DNA of 64,000 nucleotides from Clostridia bacterium (GTDB lineage Bacteria; Bacillota; Clostridia; Oscillospirales; Acutalibacteraceae): NCBI GenBank assembly GCA_017549285.1, contig JAFYVE010000030.1, positions 117,394 to 181,393 of the forward strand, read 5' to 3'. Shown piece by piece: positions 18,958 to 26,569 of this stretch (position 1 is its first letter; each line of letters starts with the position of its first letter). The notes under the pieces were generated by a model. It saw only the letters and a program-made list of their open reading frames with translations, ran no database searches and was not told where the DNA came from. The position numbers and the translations under genes were made by a program.

Positions 18958-19773
18958 TTATTCAATAGGAATTTCAACAGGCTGACGTTTCTGGAAAAGA
19001 GTTACACAGTCAAAACCTGCATTTTTAGCTGCAGCCATAGCATCTTTAATGCCTACTGCGATATGCTGTGCATAATGAGCATCAGAGCCGACAGAAACAA
19101 GCTTACCACCGAGTTCTCTGAATCGTTTTACAGTTTCCTCTTCAGGTGACATACGGTTTATGGGCTGTCTGAGACCTGCAGAGTTAATTTCAAGCGCAAT
19201 ATCCTTTTCAGCAGTAAGCTTAAGAATTTCATCGATCTGAGTCTTATAATCATTTATATCAACACGGATGTTGTTTCTTGAATAAAGATACCTGAAAGGA
19301 TATGTAAGATGTGCAAGAATATCAAAATTACCCCATTCAAGCATAGTCAGAAGCTCATTGAAATATTCATTGAGTTCTGCTCTGACATCAATTTTTGAGA
19401 AATCCTCAATATAATAAAAATCTTGTTTATTTCTGAGATTATGAACAGAACCTATAACGATATCAAATTTCTGTGATGCAAGAATTTTCTCTGCAGTAGG
19501 AACATCATAAGCCGGCTGACCAAGTTCAATACCGTTAAGAACAAGAAGCTTGCCTGTAAATGCACTTTTTGCTTTTGCTATTTCAAAAAATGCCTGACGT
19601 ACATTTCTTTCACTGTCAGCATTAAAAGCATCCACTTCACAATGATCTGTAAATGCAATTGCACGAAGGCCCTTGTTACAGGCTGCTTCACAAAGATAGA
19701 CGGGAGAATGATGTCCGTCAAAAGAATTGTCTGTATGCGTATGCATATCAATAATGTTTTTTAAATTATCCAT
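18958..19773 (-). CDS. PHP-domain phosphatase, HisJ-like
   Basis: This 271-residue protein has the PHP metal motifs DMHTHTDNSFDGHHS at the N-terminus, AFTDHCEVDAF, GSVHNL and SVGSDAHYAQHI near the end. HisJ-type members dephosphorylate histidinol phosphate, but no other histidine genes are nearby, so the substrate stays open. The GTG at 19782 is part of the AGGTGA site, so the ATG at 19773 is used. Confidence 0.85.
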   Translation of the reverse strand: MDNLKNIIDMHTHTDNSFDGHHSPVYLCEAACNKGLRAIAFTDHCEVDAFNADSERNVRQAFFEIAKAKSAFTGKLLVLNGIELGQPAYDVPTAEKILASQKFDIVIGSVHNLRNKQDFYYIEDFSKIDVRAELNEYFNELLTMLEWGNFDILAHLTYPFRYLYSRNNIRVDINDYKTQIDEILKLTAEKDIALEINSAGLRQPINRMSPEEETVKRFRELGGKLVSVGSDAHYAQHIAVGIKDAMAAAKNAGFDCVTLFQKRQPVEIPIE

Positions 19774-19835
19774 ATTTTTCACCTGATATATGTTACCATA
19801 AACTTTTTCAATTTACAATAATTTATAAAAAAATA

Positions 19836-19864
19836 TTGAAAATTTTGCATAAAGAAGATACAAT
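19836..19864 (+). promoter_or_regulatory. SigA promoter of ispE
   Basis: TTGAAA, 17 bp and TACAAT lie 34 bp before the ispE start. Confidence 0.75.
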
Positions 19865-19898
19865 ATAAATATCAAAAGACTACAAGGACGGTATAATA

Positions 19899-20771
19899 AT
19901 GAAAATCAGTATCAAAGCGGCCGCAAAAGTCAATTTATTGCTTGACCTTACAGCTGTTCTCAAAAACGGTTATCACAGCATATATACAGTTATGCAGTCT
20001 GTAGGATTGTATGACACAATTACTGTTGAAACAACAGATTCTGATCAAATAAAACTCACCTGTTCAGATGCATCAATGCCTTTTGATAATAGAAACACAG
20101 CGTGGAAAGCCGCTGAATTCTTTTTTGAACATATCGGCTCACCCGTCAGAGGTCTTAATATTCATATAGAAAAGAATATCCCTTCTCAGGCAGGTATGGG
20201 TGGTGGCAGCTCAGACGCTGCAGCTGTTATCGTTGCTCTCAATAAATTGTTGGGAACAGACCTCAGTGAAGAAGAATTATTAAAAATCGGTGAAAAAGTA
20301 GGAGCAGATGTTCCTTTCTGCATTCTCGGAGGAACAAGACTTTGTCTTAACAAAGGTGAAGTAATGGCTAAGCTTCCGAATTTATCCGATTGTCACATTG
20401 TTGTGGTCAAGCCTGATCAGGGTGTTTCCACAAAAGAAGCATACAGTAATTACGATTCAGCACAATGGATAAGACATCCGGACAACGAAGGATTCCTTTT
20501 TGCTGCAACAACAAGTGATTTTGACACAATGTGCAAAAAAGCTGCAAATGTATTTGAGCAGGTTATTGAAGTAACTGACAGAGTAAGAATAAAAGCTGTT
20601 ATGAGAAATAATAATGCAAAACTTGCCATGATGACAGGAAGCGGTGCAGCTGTATTCGGAATATTCCTGAACAAAAAAGATGCAGAAAAATGTTATGCCT
20701 CACTCAAAGATCTTTTTAGTTCTGTTTATATTACAGAACCGACAAAAAAAGCGCTTTTCATATCTGAATAA
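19899..20771 (+). CDS. ispE: 4-diphosphocytidyl-2-C-methyl-D-erythritol kinase
   Basis: This 290-residue GHMP kinase of the MEP isoprenoid pathway has AAAKVNLLLDL at the N-terminus, the ATP loop PSQAGMGGGSSDAAAV near residues 92-107, and MTGSGAAVFGIF as the third GHMP motif. An AAGGACGG site precedes the ATG. Confidence 0.96.
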   Translation: MKISIKAAAKVNLLLDLTAVLKNGYHSIYTVMQSVGLYDTITVETTDSDQIKLTCSDASMPFDNRNTAWKAAEFFFEHIGSPVRGLNIHIEKNIPSQAGMGGGSSDAAAVIVALNKLLGTDLSEEELLKIGEKVGADVPFCILGGTRLCLNKGEVMAKLPNLSDCHIVVVKPDQGVSTKEAYSNYDSAQWIRHPDNEGFLFAATTSDFDTMCKKAANVFEQVIEVTDRVRIKAVMRNNNAKLAMMTGSGAAVFGIFLNKKDAEKCYASLKDLFSSVYITEPTKKALFISE

Positions 20772-20781
20772 ATAAAGGAAA

Positions 20782-20819
20782 AATCGTCTATCATTAACGT
20801 GACAGACGATTATTTTTTT
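20782..20819 (+). terminator. Terminator between ispE and spoIIR
   Basis: AATCGTCT pairs with AGACGATT, followed by a T-run. It lies only 12 bp before the spoIIR start, so it also limits read-through into the sporulation gene. Confidence 0.8.
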
Positions 20820-20830
20820 GGAGCTGAAGT

Positions 20831-21469
20831 ATGAAAAAAAACATCAATTTATTTATCGGTGTAATATCGGGACTATTATTTCTTCTGATTTATAATTTAT
20901 CAGCATTTGCAAATCAATGTGAAAATATAAGAAATGATACGATAAGACTTCACATAATTGCATCATCAGACAGCACAGAAGATCAGGAAATCAAACTTGT
21001 TATACGTAACAGACTTCTTTCAGAAGCATCAAATATTTTTGACGGTAATGTTACACCTGATAATGCTGAAAAAATTCTGATTCCGAAACTTAATGAAATC
21101 AGAAATATCACAGACAAAATATTAGAAGAATACGGTTATGAGTACAAATCTGAAGTAACCCTTGAAACAGAATATTTTGATACAAGGATTTATGATGAAT
21201 CAATTACAATGCCGGCAGGAAAATATCTGGCTCTTAAAATAATTCTCGGCAAAGGTGAAGGGCAAAACTGGTGGTGTGTGATGTTCCCTGCATTGTGTCT
21301 TCCTGTTGCTGAAGAAAACAATAAATTTCAGATAAATACAGTATACTCTGAAAATGAAAATATGATTCTGAAATCATTTAAAAAATATGAGATCAGATTT
21401 AAAATTTTAGAATATATTGAAAGTATGAAATATATGGTTGACAATAATATTATTGGTGACAATGCATAG
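20831..21469 (+). CDS. spoIIR: Stage II sporulation protein R
   Basis: This 212-residue protein has an N-terminal export helix (FIGVISGLLFLLIYNL), then the family core NDTIRLHIIASSDSTEDQEIK and GKGEGQNWWCVMFPALCLP. SpoIIR is made in the forespore and signals across the septum to SpoIIGA, which activates pro-SigmaE in the mother cell. It shows that the organism belongs to a sporulating lineage. A GGAG site precedes the ATG. No clear SigF promoter was picked out by eye; ispE ends 59 bp before the spoIIR start. Confidence 0.93.
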   Translation: MKKNINLFIGVISGLLFLLIYNLSAFANQCENIRNDTIRLHIIASSDSTEDQEIKLVIRNRLLSEASNIFDGNVTPDNAEKILIPKLNEIRNITDKILEEYGYEYKSEVTLETEYFDTRIYDESITMPAGKYLALKIILGKGEGQNWWCVMFPALCLPVAEENNKFQINTVYSENENMILKSFKKYEIRFKILEYIESMKYMVDNNIIGDNA

Positions 21470-21502
21470 CTTTAATGTATAATATGATTTTTATCTAAAA
21501 AA

Positions 21503-21630
21503 GTTTTGAACAGTAAAGCTTATTAACTTTACAATCCACACACCGCAAAAGGGCTATTCTGTGTAAATTTTTGCAAAGTTATAAACATTTTGAACAATGT
21601 TTTGAACAGACTAAAGCTAATTGCCTTTAC
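21503..21630. repeat. Imperfect direct repeat with internal palindromes
   Basis: A unit of about 30 bp beginning GTTTTGAACAG, then (C)TAAAGCT, and ending CTTTAC occurs at 21503-21532 and 21599-21630. A third TTTTGAACA lies at 21588-21596. Within each unit TAAAG pairs with CTTTA. The roughly 255-bp spacer between spoIIR and the HAD gene holds these repeats, a terminator and no ORF. Confidence 0.5.
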
Positions 21631-21687
21631 ATGAATATTTTTATTTTATGATGTAAAGTAATTCAATTTCCCATCTGATTTTATAAG

Positions 21688-21724
21688 AAAAAGCTGTAAA
21701 GAAAATTTCTTTACAGCTTTTTTT
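21688..21724. terminator. Bidirectional terminator between spoIIR and the HAD gene
   Basis: AAAAAGCTGTAAAGAAA pairs with TTTCTTTACAGCTTTTT with almost no loop. It serves two convergent genes. Confidence 0.9.
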
Positions 21725-21725
21725 A

Positions 21726-22295
21726 TTATTTTATCTGTGTAATTTTATCGCCTTCAACAAGAAAAACTCTTTTTGCGTATTCAGCAAAAAAACCGTCATT
21801 TTTTATTGAATCAGTATAAAAATCATCAATCTCAACATCTCCGAAATCTTCTTTCAGAGCCTTGATTTTGTTCTGTCTCATACAGATTCTTGTGACCTGT
21901 CCTGTATTATCATCTATTTTTGAACAGACAATATTTTTAATGCCGAGTCTTTTTGCGATTTCTTTGATTGTCAGCTCAGGAGATGCCGTGAGAATCAGAT
22001 CATCTTCTTTCTGGACATCCTTGTAAAAGCTCTTGATTTTATGCATGTGACCGTCCCAGAATTTGGTTGTAAATTCCTCCCATTTGTCATATTCGCAATA
22101 GCATTTCTTGATGATAGGTGCATAATTCTCCATCATCTGCTGCGTGGTCACTTTACCGAGCTTATACTTTCCGAAAGCAATAAGAACTTTCGGTAGATAC
22201 CAGATAATAACCGGCTTGACTTTCACATATTCAATAAAAAAGTCAAACAAGCTTTCACCATCATAAATTGTGTTATCAAAATCATAAATATTCAT
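21726..22295 (-). CDS. HAD-IB family phosphatase, copy 1
   Basis: This 189-residue protein has the HAD nucleophile motif YDFDNTIYDG (Asp5, Asp7), ILTASPE as motif II, and the motif III/IV region with DDFYTDSIKNDGF. The helical cap resembles the phosphoserine phosphatase-like SerB group. Substrate unknown. A paralog with the same layout lies at 34234-34842. It runs against spoIIR and has no partner gene. Confidence 0.85.
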   Translation of the reverse strand: MNIYDFDNTIYDGESLFDFFIEYVKVKPVIIWYLPKVLIAFGKYKLGKVTTQQMMENYAPIIKKCYCEYDKWEEFTTKFWDGHMHKIKSFYKDVQKEDDLILTASPELTIKEIAKRLGIKNIVCSKIDDNTGQVTRICMRQNKIKALKEDFGDVEIDDFYTDSIKNDGFFAEYAKRVFLVEGDKITQIK

Positions 22296-22347
22296 ATCTT
22301 TATTATAACTGAATTTATTTTCTAATGCAATAAAAATCTGAAATTTA

Positions 22348-22376
22348 TTGATTTGTGAATCATTTTATCGTATAAT
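22348..22376 (+). promoter_or_regulatory. SigA promoter of the mscS-type gene
   Basis: TTGATT, 17 bp and TATAAT lie 30 bp before the channel gene start. Confidence 0.85.
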
Positions 22377-22406
22377 TATTATAAGCTTATTTAAGGAGAG
22401 GTAAAA

Positions 22407-23309
22407 ATGAGAATTTTCAAAACATCAGCTGAAATTGATCTTACTGATATTGATTTATCAAATGTCAGTGAAAACATCAGTAACGCTGATAAAATTTTTG
22501 AAACCGTTGTAAATAAAATTGGTGAATACCTTGCTGACATCGGAATTAATCTTATTTTATCATTGTTTTTGCTCATTGCCGGTTGGAAACTTATTAATAT
22601 TCTTTCTAAAAAAATGAAAGAAGGCAGGATTTTCGGTAAAATAGAACCCACTGCCAGATCATTCATCAGAAGTGCTCTTACAATTGTACTCAAAATACTG
22701 CTTGTTATCACAATTGCTGCAATTCTCGGTGTTCCTATGACATCAATGGTAGCCGTAATAAGCTCCTGCGGTCTTGCTATCGGCCTTGCACTTCAGGGAA
22801 GCCTTTCAAATATTGCAGGTGGTTTTATTCTTACAGTTTTTAAACCTTTTGTTGTCGGTGATTATATCAAATCAGGTGAATTTGAAGGCACCGTAAAGGC
22901 AATTAATATTTTCTATACAAAAATTATTACTGTCGACAATAAAATTATTGTTATACCAAACAGTAAAGTATCAGACAGTGCGTTGATCGACTACAATGCA
23001 TTTGATACAAGAAGAGTTGATATAGACATTACTGCAGCATATTCAGCAGATTCTGATGATGTAAAGAAAGCTCTTATTGATATTGCAAATGACAACAATA
23101 ACATTATGCAAGATCCAGCTCCTGTTGCTGTTATCAAGTCTTTCAATGACAGCGCAGTTGCATATCAACTTCGTGTATGGACAAAAACAGAAAATTACTG
23201 GGATGTAAAATTTGAAGTAACAGAAAAAATCAAAAAGATATTTGAAGAAAGAAATATCCCGATTCCATTCCCGCAGATGGATATACATATCACAAAAGAA
23301 TATACATAA
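22407..23309 (+). CDS. Small-conductance mechanosensitive channel (MscS family)
   Basis: This 300-residue protein has helices near residues 40-65, 88-112 and a pore helix with SSCGLAIGLALQGSLSNIAGGF, the Gly/Ala-rich TM3 of MscS. The beta domain follows (FVVGDYIKSGEFEGTVKAIN, IIVIPNSKVSDS), ending IPIPFPQMDIH, which is typical of the family. It releases solutes on hypo-osmotic shock. An AAGGAGAGG site precedes the ATG. Confidence 0.93.
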   Translation: MRIFKTSAEIDLTDIDLSNVSENISNADKIFETVVNKIGEYLADIGINLILSLFLLIAGWKLINILSKKMKEGRIFGKIEPTARSFIRSALTIVLKILLVITIAAILGVPMTSMVAVISSCGLAIGLALQGSLSNIAGGFILTVFKPFVVGDYIKSGEFEGTVKAINIFYTKIITVDNKIIVIPNSKVSDSALIDYNAFDTRRVDIDITAAYSADSDDVKKALIDIANDNNNIMQDPAPVAVIKSFNDSAVAYQLRVWTKTENYWDVKFEVTEKIKKIFEERNIPIPFPQMDIHITKEYT

Positions 23310-23314
23310 AAGAG

Positions 23315-23341
23315 TCCTGAAAGATTTTGTCTTTCAGGAGT
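23315..23341. terminator. Hairpin terminator between convergent genes
   Basis: CCTGAAAG pairs with CTTTCAGG, 6 bp after the channel gene. The T-tract is weak. Confidence 0.6.
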
Positions 23342-23349
23342 TATATATT

Positions 23350-24300
23350 TCAGATATATTTATCAACAAATCTGTCTATTGCTGAATAATAAAGTTCTGG
23401 CTGTGTCCAGCAGGAATCTGCATGAGCTGTTCCGGGAATAGGGAGTTTCTCTTTTTCTGCAGTACATGCATTGTAGAGTTTATCCATCATAGAATACGGA
23501 ACAAATGTATCTTCTTCACCGTGAATAAATAATGTGGGAGTTTTTGAACATGCAACAGCTTTAATGGGAGAACATTTCTTAAAATCGAAATTACCTCTGA
23601 GTTTTGAAACAGTATTTGCTGCATTCATAAACGGAAATGCAGGTATTTTATAAGTTTCTTTGCACTGAATTGAATATTCTTCCCATACTGAAGTATAACC
23701 GCAATCAGCAACAGCACATTTTAAATTGGAAGGAAGATCTTCTTCACCTGTTGTCAGCATTGTTGTTGCACTACCCATTGAAACACCGAGAAGCGCAATT
23801 TTAGCTTCTGAATCAAGATTTACAATGTATTTTATCCAATCTTTGATATAATCTTTATCGTGATAACCCATTGTGCAGTATTTCTGTTCATCAGCACCGA
23901 AACTGATAAGATCAGGCAGAATAACATTAAACCCTTTTTTATAGAAGAAAAATGCCTGATCAGCCATTCCTCTTGAACAGCTTGTATAGCCGTGAATAAC
24001 AATAGCCCACTTATCTGAATATTCTTTCTGCATCAGAATTCTTGCGTGCATATTTTTACCTTTTGAATTAACAACAACCGTATCTTCAGGATTCATTGTG
24101 ACATACCAGGCATCAGCCTCAGTATAATCAACATTTTTATCATAGAACTTAATAATATCAGGTTCAACAACTCTGCTTAAATTATTGAATTCAGTAAATT
24201 TTCTGTTAAGAAGTCTTTCGTATATGGCTTCACCGATTGCCAGATATGCGACAGCACTACCCGCTGCAAGTTTAAGAACGGTTTTTGCAACTTTTTTCAT
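23350..24300 (-). CDS. Membrane-anchored alpha/beta hydrolase
   Basis: This 316-residue protein has an N-terminal hydrophobic anchor (VLKLAAGSAVAYLAIG). The alpha/beta hydrolase parts are the oxyanion strand AIVIHGYTSCSRGMA, the nucleophile elbow GVSMGSATTM near residue 180, TLFIHGEEDTFVP for the acid, and GTAHADS for His. It looks like the lysophospholipase-like/BAAT-type group often called alpha/beta hydrolase of the YqkD type. The substrate is unknown. Its promoter region is shared with the divergent DivIVA-like gene. Confidence 0.85.
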   Translation of the reverse strand: MKKVAKTVLKLAAGSAVAYLAIGEAIYERLLNRKFTEFNNLSRVVEPDIIKFYDKNVDYTEADAWYVTMNPEDTVVVNSKGKNMHARILMQKEYSDKWAIVIHGYTSCSRGMADQAFFFYKKGFNVILPDLISFGADEQKYCTMGYHDKDYIKDWIKYIVNLDSEAKIALLGVSMGSATTMLTTGEEDLPSNLKCAVADCGYTSVWEEYSIQCKETYKIPAFPFMNAANTVSKLRGNFDFKKCSPIKAVACSKTPTLFIHGEEDTFVPYSMMDKLYNACTAEKEKLPIPGTAHADSCWTQPELYYSAIDRFVDKYI

Positions 24301-24390
24301 AAAAAAACCTCCTCTTAATTTTAATGCAATTATACAATAACTTTATTCAAAAATCAATATGTTATTATGTTTTATCACAGAAAATTAATC

Positions 24391-24419
24391 TTGCACTTAT
24401 TTTATAATAATGTTATAAT
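24391..24419 (+). promoter_or_regulatory. SigA promoter of the DivIVA-like to pcrA operon
   Basis: TTGCAC, 17 bp and TATAAT lie 29 bp before the first gene of a four-gene run with short gaps. Confidence 0.85.
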
Positions 24420-24448
24420 ATTATGACTACAATTAAAGGGGAATTACT

Positions 24449-25060
24449 ATGGCTTCAGATTTTATATTCAGAAAAGCTAAATTTGGTGGTTTCAACAGAG
24501 ATGATGTAATAACATACATAAACACAATGAAACTCAATGAAGATAAGCTCATATCTGAAATTGCTGAAAAAAACAATCTTATTTCTCAACTCAATGAAAA
24601 AATATCTTCTGCTGATACCGAAAAAGAACAGATTATAAATGAGTATGAAGAAAAAATAAATCAACTCATTTCAAGTCATAACGAAGAACTTGAAAACATA
24701 AAGAATGAATATGAAGAAAAAATCCAGAACGGCATCCTTGCTGACCGTTCTGCTGAAGAGCGTGTTGGCTCAGCGATGATTGATGTAAGAAGATATGCGG
24801 ATCTTCTCATTCAGGAAACATGTGATAAAATTGACAAAATGAGTGATGATGCTGATAATGCAACAGCAAAAACACTTTCACGTGTTCTTGATATTTCATC
24901 AGGTATCCAGACATTCTCAGATAAGCTCAATGCTATTCTTAAAGATATTTTAGAAGAAAACGAAACAATCTGCAAGGAGCTTACCGGATTCAAAGGAACA
25001 CTCAGACTCCCCTTTGATGAAGCTTCCGGTAAAATACAGGCTGAACTGCTCGGAGAATGA
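24449..25060 (+). CDS. DivIVA-like coiled-coil protein
   Basis: This 203-residue protein starts FIFRKAKFGGFNRDDVITYI, which resembles the DivIVA N-terminal motif with its Gly-Phe/Tyr and an Asp-Val-x-x-Tyr. A long heptad coiled coil follows (about residues 25-105) with two copies of NEYEEKI. A second helical part with Ile/Leu repeats ends the protein. A role at curved membrane or the division site is inferred from this similarity only. It comes first in an operon with the phosphate transporter; the next TTG start lies 6 bp after its stop. Confidence 0.65.
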   Translation: MASDFIFRKAKFGGFNRDDVITYINTMKLNEDKLISEIAEKNNLISQLNEKISSADTEKEQIINEYEEKINQLISSHNEELENIKNEYEEKIQNGILADRSAEERVGSAMIDVRRYADLLIQETCDKIDKMSDDADNATAKTLSRVLDISSGIQTFSDKLNAILKDILEENETICKELTGFKGTLRLPFDEASGKIQAELLGE

Positions 25061-25066
25061 TTTTTA

Positions 25067-26101
25067 TTGCTTCTGTCTGACTTTATCACTCAGTTAATCA
25101 ATGAACCGATAACATTATTTTCAATAATTCTTCTTTCAGGAGTTGTAACAGTAAACGGTTGGACAGATGCACCTACTGCAATTGCTGCATGTATATCCAC
25201 AAAGTCACTTTCACCGAAAAAAGCTATAATGCTTGCATCGGTTATGAACTTTGCGGGTGTTTGTGTAATGTCATTATTAAGCGGCAAAGTCGCTGACACA
25301 GTTTCGGGAATTGCTGACTTCGGAAATAATCCGGAAACAGCCTGTATCACAATATGCGCATCAATGCTTACAATTATTCTGTGGGCTGTCACGGCGTGGT
25401 TTTTCGGAATTCCCACAAGTGAAAGCCACGCACTGATAGCTTCAATTTCAGGCGCATCGATTGCCTTATCACATAGTTTCTCATCTGTTTCATCAGATGA
25501 GCTGACAAAAGTTATTGCAGGACTTTTTATTTCAACAATTCTCGGGTTTGTTTTCGGTTTTATATCAACGAAGCTAACAAAATCGTTAATCAAAAATCTT
25601 GACAGACTGAAAACTGATAATTATTTTAAATACCTGCAGAATATATCAGCAGCTTTTATGGCATTTATGCATGGCGCACAGGACGGACAGAAATTCATAG
25701 GAGTTTTTATTCTGTTAAAAACTTATACATCTTTCACAAATGAAATAAACAGTTTTACTTTGATAATATACGTATCAGTTCTTATGGCACTCGGAACTTC
25801 TTTCGGAGGTATGAGAATAATTAAATCAATGGGTAACGATATGGTAAAACTGAAAAAATATCAGGGATCTGCATCTGATTTATCCGGTGCTGCTTCTCTT
25901 CTCATTTCAACTCTGACAGGACTTCCCGTCAGCACTACTCACGCAAAGACAACTGCAATGATTGGTGTTGCGGCTTCAGAAAAAATCACTTCGGTGAATT
26001 GGAAAATTGCAAAAGATATGATTCTGACCTGGGTTCTGACTTTTCCCGGTTGCGGATTCGCAGGATATCTTATCACAAAGATTTTCTTATCTCTGAGGTG
26101 A
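25067..26101 (+). CDS. pit: Inorganic phosphate transporter, PiT family
   Basis: This 344-residue membrane protein has the PiT signature at both ends: VNGWTDAPTAIAACISTKSLSP near residue 28 and MHGAQDGQKFIGVF near residue 205, plus TTHAKTTAMIG in the C-terminal half. It moves phosphate with a cation. The start is a TTG, with GGAG 11 bp upstream; an out-of-frame ATG nearer the site closes after seven codons. The DUF47-like partner follows by 3 bp. Confidence 0.9.
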   Translation: MLLSDFITQLINEPITLFSIILLSGVVTVNGWTDAPTAIAACISTKSLSPKKAIMLASVMNFAGVCVMSLLSGKVADTVSGIADFGNNPETACITICASMLTIILWAVTAWFFGIPTSESHALIASISGASIALSHSFSSVSSDELTKVIAGLFISTILGFVFGFISTKLTKSLIKNLDRLKTDNYFKYLQNISAAFMAFMHGAQDGQKFIGVFILLKTYTSFTNEINSFTLIIYVSVLMALGTSFGGMRIIKSMGNDMVKLKKYQGSASDLSGAASLLISTLTGLPVSTTHAKTTAMIGVAASEKITSVNWKIAKDMILTWVLTFPGCGFAGYLITKIFLSLR

Positions 26102-26104
26102 TTT

Positions 26105-26557
26105 ATGAAATATAAAAGTGACTGTTTCAGACTTTTAAACGAAATGATTGAATGTATATGCAGTTTAAAAAGTGAAGTTATACTCACAAACACATTTAAT
26201 CAACTCAGAAATATTCTTCATAAAGAGTATTTTACACCTTTTGACCGTGAAGACATATATATGATTGCGGTCTGTCTTAAATCTCTTTATTATTCAGTTT
26301 ACAAAACCGACAATAAAATTTTAATTCATATATCCCCTTATCTGAATATAATCAAAGAAATTATAAGTTTATTTGATTATAATGAAAAAAATCGATTCAG
26401 AAACATTTTCAGATCTATAACAGATTATTACAATATGAATAAAGATGAATTATTTCTACTTGTATCTGATAAAGAAATACAAAATATTTCCGATATTACA
26501 GCTAAATGCGACAAAACAATTATTCAGATTGAATATACCATACTTAAAAATTCATAA
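26105..26557 (+). CDS. Short DUF47 (PhoU-like) protein
   Basis: This 150-residue helical protein carries YFTPFDREDIYMIAVCLKSL near residues 39-58, matching the hallmark TPFDREDI segment of DUF47, the PhoU-like partner of PiT transporters. Usual family members are about 205 residues, so this is a shortened or diverged form: the C-terminal bundle is reduced. Its place directly after pit supports a role in controlling phosphate uptake. No frameshift is visible. Recognition rests mainly on this motif and the neighbour. Confidence 0.7.
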   Translation: MKYKSDCFRLLNEMIECICSLKSEVILTNTFNQLRNILHKEYFTPFDREDIYMIAVCLKSLYYSVYKTDNKILIHISPYLNIIKEIISLFDYNEKNRFRNIFRSITDYYNMNKDELFLLVSDKEIQNISDITAKCDKTIIQIEYTILKNS

Positions 26558-26569
26558 AGGAATTATAAA

